NCBI GenBank assembly: GCA_022796875.1
Contig: JAAWJJ010000019.1
Span: 1 to 48,801 of the forward strand
Reading direction: 5' to 3'
Length of the DNA: 48,801 bases
Source: Eubacterium sp.
Lineage (GTDB): Bacteria; Bacillota; Clostridia; Lachnospirales; Lachnospiraceae
Shown here: positions 42,704-48,801 of the stretch, in pieces
How the letters are laid out: each line of letters begins with the position of its first letter
Numbering within the stretch: the first letter of the stretch is position 1
Position numbers and translations under genes: made by a program
Notes under the pieces: model-generated
Databases searched by the model: none
The model's input: only the letters and a program-made list of their open reading frames with translations
Told to the model about the DNA's origin: nothing

Positions 42704-44074
42704 TTATGTAATCTTATCCAGCGACTCTTTTGACAAAATCCGGTTAATATTTACCAGAAACAGCACCGAAGCCACCGAAACCGAGATAATATCCGAAACC
42801 GGTTCCGCATAATAGACGCCCCGCACTCCCCAGAACAGCGGAAAAATAAGAGCCAGCGGCACCAGAAGTATCACTTTTCTAAGCAACGCAATAAACAGGG
42901 AAATTTTTGCCTGGCCCAGTGCGAGAAATGTAGGCTGAATCCCCTGCTGAACGCCAAAAATCAACATTCCGCCCAAAAACACCGGCATCACGGTTCCTAC
43001 CAGGCCGATCAGCTCCGTTTCCGTCGTGAAACAACCGGCAAAAAATTCCGGAAAAAGAATAGCCGTCCCGATCGAACAAAATCCATAAATAAAACTGCCG
43101 CCGATCATGATCCGGTATAGTTTCCTTACCCTCTCAAAATATCCCGCGCCGAAATTGTAACTGATAATCGGCTGGACTCCTTGCGTAAATCCTGCAAGCG
43201 GCGCCGTCAAAAACTGCATGACGCTCTGCATGATCGTCATACTCCCGACATACAGATCGTTCCCGTAAATCTGGAGCTGGCGATTCATGACAATGCTGAT
43301 CAGACATTCCGTAGACCGCATAATAAACGGAGAAATTCCTAACGCCAGAATATCCCCTATTATCTTTTTGTCAAAATGGATTAACGCCGGCCGGATCTTT
43401 AATGTGGAGCGGTTTCCGAGCAAAAATTTCAAATTCCAAAACGCGCTGACACCCTGTGAAATCACGGTCGCCGCCGCCGCTCCTTTCACGCCCCATCCAA
43501 ATACAAAAATAAAGACCGGGTCAAGGATAATATTCACAACGGCTCCGATCATAATGGAAAACATCGCCGTTTTCGCCTGCCCCTGTACAATAATGAACGT
43601 ATTCAGTCCCAGGGACAACTGTACAAAAAACGTTCCGGCCAAATATATTTTCAGGTAAGACGCCGCATAAACGATCGTATCATTGCTTGCACCAAAAGCA
43701 AACAAAAACGGCCTGTGGAATATATAAAAAACACCCATCAATACCGCTGAAAATATAAGCAACAGCCACAGACTGCTGCCGAGAATTTTCTGTGCATGTT
43801 CTCTGTCGCCTTTCCCGAGCCAGATAGCAGAAAGAGGCGCGCCTCCGGCAGACGAAAATGCCGAAAACGCCGAAATCAAAACGGCAATTGGAAACGTCAG
43901 TCCAACTCCTGTCAAAGCGGCGGAACCCACGCCTGGAATATGTCCGATATAAATTCTGTCTACAATGTTATACAGTACGTTGATCACCTGAGCAATAATG
44001 GACGGGACACTCATTGCCAGAATCAGTCCCGGTATGCTTCCGCTCCCCATCCGCTCTTCTTTCGTCAAATTCAT
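42704..44074 (-). CDS. MATE-family multidrug efflux transporter
   Basis: 456 residues from the ATG at 44074 (GGAGG seven bases upstream); a longer frame to 44101 is less likely. Twelve hydrophobic segments in two halves, with VPSIIAQVINVLYNIVDRIY at the start and AALTGVGLTFPI and GFTQGVQPIISYNFGA marking the two MatE repeats. It is of the DinF/MepA-like branch and should export cationic drugs or metabolites using Na+ or H+. The substrate cannot be predicted. Confidence 0.93.
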   Translation of the reverse strand: MNLTKEERMGSGSIPGLILAMSVPSIIAQVINVLYNIVDRIYIGHIPGVGSAALTGVGLTFPIAVLISAFSAFSSAGGAPLSAIWLGKGDREHAQKILGSSLWLLLIFSAVLMGVFYIFHRPFLFAFGASNDTIVYAASYLKIYLAGTFFVQLSLGLNTFIIVQGQAKTAMFSIMIGAVVNIILDPVFIFVFGWGVKGAAAATVISQGVSAFWNLKFLLGNRSTLKIRPALIHFDKKIIGDILALGISPFIMRSTECLISIVMNRQLQIYGNDLYVGSMTIMQSVMQFLTAPLAGFTQGVQPIISYNFGAGYFERVRKLYRIMIGGSFIYGFCSIGTAILFPEFFAGCFTTETELIGLVGTVMPVFLGGMLIFGVQQGIQPTFLALGQAKISLFIALLRKVILLVPLALIFPLFWGVRGVYYAEPVSDIISVSVASVLFLVNINRILSKESLDKIT

Positions 44075-44157
44075 TCTTATCCCTCCGATACCATACAACA
44101 TATCTTATCACAGACGTATATTTTTTTCCAGAACAAAAGAATCCGTTCGTCGAGTTG

Positions 44158-44289
44158 TTATTCTTCCGTTAGAATTACTTCCACATGATCCACATGCCAC
44201 GTCACTTTCCAACAACTATGGCTTATAAGCTTTCCATCGTTATGCAGTTCAAAATTTGCTTCGGTTATTTTATTTTTTTCTTCTGTCAA
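44158..44289 (-). CDS. Possible small protein of unknown function
   Basis: 43 codons from a TTG at 44289 with no clear ribosome site. The translation (for example FELHNDGKLISHSCWKVTWH) looks protein-like, with a beta-rich, Trp-containing end, and could be a fragment. I do not recognise it. The remaining parts of the 44102-44525 gap hold only the terminator at 44443-44477. Confidence 0.25.
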   Translation of the reverse strand: MTEEKNKITEANFELHNDGKLISHSCWKVTWHVDHVEVILTEE

Positions 44290-44442
44290 AATTAATCTGC
44301 CGCTTGCCCTTTTATTACCGTATCAATAACTCTCTGTATCATGATCAGGGGGTTGCAGTTTCGGCAATTTATATTATATATGTAAGTTTTTAAAGTCAAG
44401 CTTTTTTTCGCCTTTGCAGAATTTTATGTAACAGTTCATCAT

Positions 44443-44477
44443 AAAAACTCCCCTGCTGATACGACATCTGCAGGGGA
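44443..44477 (-). terminator. Terminator after the MerR/YbjQ pair
   Basis: On the minus strand TCCCCTGC and GCAGGGGA (44477-44470 and 44456-44449) pair perfectly around a 13-base loop and are followed by GTTTTT. It lies about 50 bases after the ybjQ-like stop. Confidence 0.85.
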
Positions 44478-44525
44478 ATCTCCGTTTTTTTATTCTTTTA
44501 TTTCATTGATGCCCTATTTACTGCG

Positions 44526-44840
44526 TTAAGTTAAAATTTTTACTGCCGTTCCATAGGCAATGACTTCTGCGGCTCCCTGCATGACTTGGGAGGAACCGTA
44601 TCTGACCCCGATCACAGCGTCAGCACCCAGTTCTTTTGCCTCGTCTACCATCCTTTTCACTGCGATCTGCCGTGCTTCATTCAGCATTTCCGTATAAGAT
44701 ACAATCTCGCCGCCTACCAGCGTTTTCATACCCGCCATAAAATCTTTTCCAAAATTTTTCGTCTGCACTACAGCGCCTTTGACCATTCCCAACGCCTCAT
44801 ATTCCGTACCCGGTACGTATTCAATACTTAGAAGCTTCAT
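44526..44840 (-). CDS. YbjQ/UPF0145 heavy-metal-binding domain protein
   Basis: 104 residues, full length for the family. Typical segments are GAVVQTKNFGKDFMAG, a central EMLNEARQIAVKRMVDEA helix and the GADAVIGVRYGSSQV strand. These proteins form ring-shaped oligomers; their role is poorly known. The gene overlaps the MerR-family gene by 20 bases and so is under its promoter. This pairing suggests it is the effector of a MerR-sensed stress. Confidence 0.9.
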   Translation of the reverse strand: MKLLSIEYVPGTEYEALGMVKGAVVQTKNFGKDFMAGMKTLVGGEIVSYTEMLNEARQIAVKRMVDEAKELGADAVIGVRYGSSQVMQGAAEVIAYGTAVKILT

Positions 44841-45462
44841 CTTCTTCTCCTCCTCTGATCTCTTTTACTCTGTTAATAATTGATACTATGACCCCGATAA
44901 TTACTGCCGCCGGAAGTGCAACTAAAAATGCCAGGATGCCGCCTGGAATAGGTTCTACGGAATATCCCCAAAACATAAGGACAATGAACATTCCCATAAG
45001 GATCAGCATCACTCCGCCTCCGATCGCGGCTCCCATAATTTTTCTCCTTTGAATATCAGTCTTACCAATATCCATAAATTGCGTTCCCTCCTTTTCGAGT
45101 TGTTCCATCTGTTCCAGACACTGTTCTGCCTGAAGTGTCTGAAAAGAAGTTTTTTTATCCAGAAGTTCTTCACAAAAACGTTGAACCCGAGTCAGATTTC
45201 TCTTCTGGCGTTCCATTTCTTCTACCTGATATTCCAGGCAGCTTTTCAAACTTTTTTCTTCTTTAAAAATCTGCCTCATATCTTCAATCGAAACGGAAAG
45301 CTTTCGTAACAGTTTGATTTCCTGAAGACGTTTGATTTCCTGCAGTCCGTATTCGCGATAGCCGTTTTCCGCTCTCTCAACTTTTAACAGTCCCTGCTCC
45401 TCGTAAAAACGGATATTCTTTTTTGTAATGCCTACCAGTTCTTCCACCTGTTTGATCTTCAT
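44821..45462 (-). CDS. MerR-family regulator with two membrane helices
   Basis: 213 residues. Residues 1-70 are the MerR DNA-binding domain (EELVGITKKNIRFYEEQGLL, ENGYREYGLQEIKRLQEI). Residues about 75-130 are the dimer coiled coil. The C-terminus has two hydrophobic helices (about 143-168 and 175-198) and a charged tail, so the regulator is membrane-bound. That is unusual for MerR and suggests it senses a membrane or cell-envelope signal. Its promoter has the 19-base spacer typical of MerR control. Confidence 0.9.
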   Translation of the reverse strand: MKIKQVEELVGITKKNIRFYEEQGLLKVERAENGYREYGLQEIKRLQEIKLLRKLSVSIEDMRQIFKEEKSLKSCLEYQVEEMERQKRNLTRVQRFCEELLDKKTSFQTLQAEQCLEQMEQLEKEGTQFMDIGKTDIQRRKIMGAAIGGGVMLILMGMFIVLMFWGYSVEPIPGGILAFLVALPAAVIIGVIVSIINRVKEIRGGEEDEASKY

Positions 45463-45493
45463 TTTTCATACCTCAGTTCCAGTGTCTGACCTT

Positions 45494-45524
45494 GTTATAC
45501 AACTTCCATAAGGTGGAATGTCAA
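45494..45524 (-). promoter_or_regulatory. MerR-type promoter with 19-base spacer and dyad
   Basis: On the minus strand, TTGACA (45524-45519) and TATAAC (45499-45494) are separated by 19 bases, too long for normal sigma-A binding. The spacer contains TTCCA-CCTTA-TGGAA, an inverted repeat placed as in MerR operators, where the activator twists the DNA to align the two boxes. Confidence 0.8.
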
Positions 45525-45571
45525 GTACTTTTTTAAACTTTAATAATAAATATAGATATTTTACCCTGTTT

Positions 45572-46687
45572 TTATTCATAGCGAAACTCAAGAAGCCCCG
45601 AAGCCGCATAACGTTCCACACATTCATATACAAAAACATCCGGTTCTTCCTGTTCCACATAATCATTTGTATAACTGCCGTTATGTACCAATACGCTTCT
45701 GTCAAACTGTGAACCGATCAGGTTTCCTAATGCGGAACCAAACGAATCCCGGCAAACAAAAATGGTCCGCGGATCCGCACCCTGTGCGTGATACCTTACT
45801 TCGGTAGAAAATTCCCACATATCATTTACAAAATTGTGCCCGTCATACCCGCTCGGCGCATAGGTATATCCCGGATTGATTAAAGTGCTCAAATTCAGGA
45901 TATCCGCCATATCCCCGGGCGTATCCTCTATTTCCGCAACCGATATTTCAGGACTGTCGTACGCAGGCATATCAATTCCCAGTTCTGCAAGCAGTTCCCT
46001 GCCGCCGATATATGCGCCAAGTTCATTCCAGTGCGTGTCCGTTTTATGATACAGCAGCATCTGTTCCCCCAGCTTTTGTTCCGCTTCTTTCATTTCCTCG
46101 ATCGGATAGACGATTCGGATATCCGTATGCTCCTTTAAATAATCACAAATCTGTCTGACCGCATATTCCTCTGCCGGAGCGCCATAATATTTTGGCATAT
46201 ATTCATCATAAATCCGTTCTTTATTCGGCGCGATAAAAATAACGAACTCAATATTTTCCTTTGCAAGATTATCCCTGGTCGCGATCATATTATCCGCTAT
46301 CTTTTTTAACTGCTTTTCCGTCAAAAGATCCGTTCCCTGATAATTGGCAAGCGGATTCCCATCCGCAAAATCCGTATAAAACAGCCAGCCGCTGCTTCCG
46401 ACCGCCACCCGGTCCGACGTGGAAGAACGGAAAACGTAATAATCCAGCGCACAATTTAAACGGATCAGTTGATTCCGAAACGGAAGATGGTCGTTTAACC
46501 AGGATTCAAATTGTTTCGGGTACTCGCTTATTGTGGAAATCTGAAAAACCGGCCTTACCGCAAGTTCCCGTTTCTCATGGTTTTCCGTATCTACAAACCT
46601 GCCTGCCAGCGGCCATACCAGATATGCGGTGCCAATCAGCAAAAAAAACAGTATAATAACGGCGTACGCTGTTTTTTTCTTTTTCAT
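45572..46687 (-). CDS. DHHW-family / AlgX-AlgJ-like SGNH acyltransfer protein
   Basis: 371 residues. A Lys-rich start and one signal-anchor helix (about 6-28) place the rest outside the membrane. The AlgX/AlgJ-like SGNH-fold domain shows SGWLFYTD, the DTHWNELGAY catalytic Asp/His motif (near residue 220) and CRDSFGSALG, the likely nucleophile Ser (near residue 316). Proteins of this type complete transfer of acyl groups delivered by an MBOAT partner to extracellular polysaccharides. The MBOAT gene is 21 bases upstream in the same operon. Confidence 0.87.
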   Translation of the reverse strand: MKKKKTAYAVIILFFLLIGTAYLVWPLAGRFVDTENHEKRELAVRPVFQISTISEYPKQFESWLNDHLPFRNQLIRLNCALDYYVFRSSTSDRVAVGSSGWLFYTDFADGNPLANYQGTDLLTEKQLKKIADNMIATRDNLAKENIEFVIFIAPNKERIYDEYMPKYYGAPAEEYAVRQICDYLKEHTDIRIVYPIEEMKEAEQKLGEQMLLYHKTDTHWNELGAYIGGRELLAELGIDMPAYDSPEISVAEIEDTPGDMADILNLSTLINPGYTYAPSGYDGHNFVNDMWEFSTEVRYHAQGADPRTIFVCRDSFGSALGNLIGSQFDRSVLVHNGSYTNDYVEQEEPDVFVYECVERYAASGLLEFRYE

Positions 46688-46708
46688 CTTTTTTCACTCC
46701 CCCTGCTT

Positions 46709-48112
46709 CTAAAACCGGAAATATATAAACGGGTTGTACGTATTGCTGGCAAGGCTTGCCAGTGACAGGATAATCAAAAACGCACAAAAAACGATCTCCG
46801 GTACGGAATATTTCCATTTGCGGGCCAGACCCGTTTTCCCCAGTTTCTGAATCAGTCCCATTCCGACAACTGCGCATATAAAAATAAAGACCGTATGTAA
46901 ATTTACATACTCACGCAAAACATGCGCGCCCTGTATGTCCGACCATGGCTGGAACATCCGTCCAATATGGGCAAAAGCGTCCTGTATATTTTCAAGTTTA
47001 AAAAATACCCATCCGATATTTGCCAGGAAAAACGTATAAATCCAGGAAAATATTTTATGTTTCTTCAAAAACTTATTGAATCCGATTCTTTCAATGATAA
47101 TAAATACTCCGTGGAACAGCCCCCAGAATACAAAATTCCAACTTGCTCCATGCCACAAACCTGTCAGGAAAAATACGACGAGCAGATTTTTGTATGTCAG
47201 CAGTTTCCCCCTGCGGCTTCCGCCAAGCGGAATATAAACGTAATCCCGAAACCAGGAACTCAAAGAAATATGCCATCTGCGCCAGAACTCACGAATCGAC
47301 AGGGAAATATACGGATAATTAAAGTTTTCCTTAAATTCAAACCCGAACATTTTCCCAAGCCCGATCGCCATATCCGAATACCCGGAAAAATCATAATAAA
47401 TCTGGAACGTATACATCAGGGAAGCAATCCATGCCATCGGACACGTTACCTCCGTCAGATCCAACGCATAAATCGTATCCGCAACGGATGCAAGTATATT
47501 GGAAATTAAAATTTTCTTTGCAAAACCATAGGCGAATCTGCGAATCCCCTGCGCCACCTGACAGGCAGAAACGGTTCGCGTATCTATCTGTTCTTCAATA
47601 TCTTTGTATTTTACAATCGGCCCTGCAATCAGTTGTGGAAAAAAGGATACGTACAATGCGACTTTCAGTACGTTCTTCTGAGGCCTGCACTCTTTGCGGT
47701 ACACATCTACCACATAGGACAACGCCTGAAACGTAAAAAAAGAAATTCCGATCGGAAGGGCGATTTCCGGCATTGGAAAAGAAGCGCCGGTCAGCTGATT
47801 GACCGTTGCAACGATCATTCCCGCATATTTGAAAAACCCGATCAGCGCCAGGTTCACTACAATAGCCAGAATCAGAATGGTTTTCTTATGCCGTTCTGTT
47901 TTGGAAAGCATATACCCGGCAAACCAGTTGATAAAAATAGAAAAGATCATTAACAGAACATAAATCGGTTCTCCCCATGCATAGAAAAAGATACTGGCAA
48001 TAACCAGTAATATATTTGCCGCTTTGTTCCCGCCTGCTTTTTGGAGCAGAAAATTGCCAACCAAAACGATTGGCAAAAAGATCCATATGAAAATCATTGA
48101 AGTGAATAACAT
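46709..48112 (-). CDS. MBOAT-family membrane O-acyltransferase (AlgI/PatA-like)
   Basis: 467 residues with about ten membrane helices. The conserved core includes YDFSGYSDMAIGLGKMFGF, NFNYPYISLSIREFWRRWHI, FRDYVYIPLGGSR and the catalytic His region GLWHGASWNFVFWG. It moves an acyl group, commonly acetyl, across the membrane for modification of an exopolysaccharide or wall polymer. It pairs with the DHHW/AlgX-like gene downstream. The polymer is not identifiable, as no glycan synthesis genes are in the window. Confidence 0.94.
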   Translation of the reverse strand: MLFTSMIFIWIFLPIVLVGNFLLQKAGGNKAANILLVIASIFFYAWGEPIYVLLMIFSIFINWFAGYMLSKTERHKKTILILAIVVNLALIGFFKYAGMIVATVNQLTGASFPMPEIALPIGISFFTFQALSYVVDVYRKECRPQKNVLKVALYVSFFPQLIAGPIVKYKDIEEQIDTRTVSACQVAQGIRRFAYGFAKKILISNILASVADTIYALDLTEVTCPMAWIASLMYTFQIYYDFSGYSDMAIGLGKMFGFEFKENFNYPYISLSIREFWRRWHISLSSWFRDYVYIPLGGSRRGKLLTYKNLLVVFFLTGLWHGASWNFVFWGLFHGVFIIIERIGFNKFLKKHKIFSWIYTFFLANIGWVFFKLENIQDAFAHIGRMFQPWSDIQGAHVLREYVNLHTVFIFICAVVGMGLIQKLGKTGLARKWKYSVPEIVFCAFLIILSLASLASNTYNPFIYFRF

Positions 48113-48163
48113 GATTTTTCTATCCCTTCTATTTCTCTTTCGCAGTTATTATCTTATGCATAA

Positions 48164-48232
48164 CTGTGCAGCATTTTGCAATCTTTCTGCACAGACATGC
48201 CTCATTATAGCATTTTTTTATCCAAATGGCAA
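48164..48232 (-). promoter_or_regulatory. MBOAT operon promoter and leader inverted repeat
   Basis: On the minus strand, TTGCCA (48232-48227) and TATAAT (48209-48204) are 17 bases apart. Just downstream CTGTGCAG and CTGCACAG (48164-48171, 48187-48194) form a perfect eight-base inverted repeat that could fold in the leader RNA or bind a regulator. Confidence 0.6.
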
Positions 48233-48341
48233 TTATTAGCAAAGTTACCTGGCAATCCGTACCAACTACTGAATTTTAAAAACCTGTAGAATCTTTTACC
48301 GGCCTGCGATAAGATAAAAACACATATAATAATACTGACAG

Positions 48342-48686
48342 GGAAGTGAAGTACAACAGACGAAGACGGAAAATAACTATGCAGGGATACTAAAGCTGTT
48401 AGACGTACTTCTTACTTCAGAAAAAGAACCGGAAGAAAAAAAGAAAATCCTGCAGGAGGATTTTGGTATTCCGATGACAAAAACATTAGAGAGCGAGGTA
48501 CAGAATATGTGTAATTTAAGCAAAGGAATTGAAGAAAAAGGAATTGAAAAAGGAATTGAAACGGCAACATTAAGAGCCATTGAGAATTTAATGGATACAT
48601 TAAAAATGACGGCAGAACAGGCAATGGCCGTTTTGAAAGTACCGGAAACAGAACGGCTCAAATATTCTGCCAGATTAAAAATATAA
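48342..48686 (+). pseudogene. C-terminal part of an Rpn-family nuclease/transposase-like protein
   Basis: An open frame from 48342 to a TAA at 48686 lacks the PD-(D/E)XK nuclease domain and any start at its beginning. It matches the C-terminal region of Rpn proteins: YAGILKLLDVLLTSEKEP, ILQEDFGIPMTKTLESEVQ, then the repeated EEKGIEKGIE helix. An ATG at 48474 could still give a 70-residue product; small internal products of rpn genes act as antitoxins to the full protein in described cases. Here the toxin half is gone, so this is probably a remnant. Confidence 0.7.
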
Positions 48687-48697
48687 TCTGGCAGAAT
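48664..48697. repeat. Perfect 14 bp inverted repeat over the rpn stop codon
   Basis: ATTCTGCCAGATTA (48664-48677) and TAATCTGGCAGAAT (48684-48697) pair around a six-base loop. The stem covers the last codons and stop of the rpn remnant and could end transcription weakly. Confidence 0.85.
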
Positions 48698-48704
48698 GTT
48701 CATC

Positions 48705-48801
48705 GGTAGTGTAAAATAAATTGTGTTTTTGGAAAGAAATGGCTCCTTTTTGGTAAGAATTAGAATATGAAAATTTTTATCGAAAAGGAGTATTTTTATG
48801 C
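48705..48801 (+). mobile_element. Left end of an insertion sequence (IS256-like), gene start at the window edge
   Basis: From about 48705 the sequence GGTAGTGTAAAATAAATTGT resembles the terminal repeats of IS256-family elements. At the right edge AAAAGGAG lies eight bases before an ATG at 48798-48800, evidently the start of a gene outside the window, presumably the transposase. The family is inferred from the end sequence alone. Confidence 0.45.

Noticed and set aside
1..48801. tRNA or rRNA genes
   Set aside because: I saw no tRNA arm pattern or rRNA conserved segments in any intergenic stretch I read; a tRNAscan run would be decisive.

Overview
The window reads as chromosome of a strict-anaerobe Firmicute, most likely a gut Lachnospiraceae (Clostridia). 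The basis is [FeFe]-hydrogenase maturation genes (hydE, hydG and a TM1266-type regulator), GGAGG ribosome binding sites before ATG, GTG and TTG starts, sigma-A promoters with 17-bp spacers, and accessory families common in that group (DUF4317, TnpV, Cys-rich KTR, YbjQ, DHHW/MBOAT). This is inferred from gene content; no database was searched.

Layout. 1-125: end of an IS3-like element. 138-5502 (minus): a tight six-gene redox operon (a lipoprotein fusing flavodoxin to aldo/keto reductase, a flavin reductase, a sugar O-acetyltransferase, an aldo/keto reductase, a flavodoxin-fold reductase and an iron alcohol dehydrogenase), with a divergent LysR gene. Between them lie a MerR-tail relic and a perfect dyad over the lysR promoter. 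6675-7099: a MATE relic and degenerate repeats. 7318-11472 (minus): hybrid histidine kinase, response regulator, CheX-like protein and CheY-like receiver. 11780-17000: typA, glmM, a nucleotidyltransferase/HEPN pair and azlCD. 17025-20996: a large RND exporter with a coiled-coil insertion. 21202-22423: a small acidic protein gene and a decayed surface-protein gene. 22747-28345 (plus): a polyamine uptake operon (XRE-cupin regulator, potABCD), then a lipoprotein resembling trigger factor. 28465-31617 (minus): hydG, hydE and a TM1266-type regulator behind a leader RNA with its own promoter, an intrinsic terminator and an upstream anti-terminator segment. 31627-36210: methyltransferase, CorA-like transporter and a polar amino acid ABC system (glnQPH). 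36457-39063: MocR-type regulator, flavodoxin and SGNH hydrolase. 39258-40316: a decayed mobile segment (KTR, FMN-binding, TetR and TnpV remains) beside a shortened DUF4317 gene. 41116-45462: yaaA, lipase-like hydrolase, MATE pump and a YbjQ/MerR pair under a MerR-type promoter. 45572-48112: DHHW/MBOAT acylation pair. 48342-48801: Rpn nuclease tail and the start of another insertion sequence.

How the genes work together. The left operon looks like an aldehyde/quinone or oxidative-stress reduction module controlled by LysR. The pot operon takes up polyamines under a PuuR-like repressor. The hyd genes build the hydrogenase H-cluster; hydF and the hydrogenase itself are not in the window. The strongest candidate for something undescribed is the hyd leader RNA at about 31402-31582. 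Next are potA, which lacks any ATG, GTG or TTG start at its expected N-terminus, and the kinase/CheX/CheY module.
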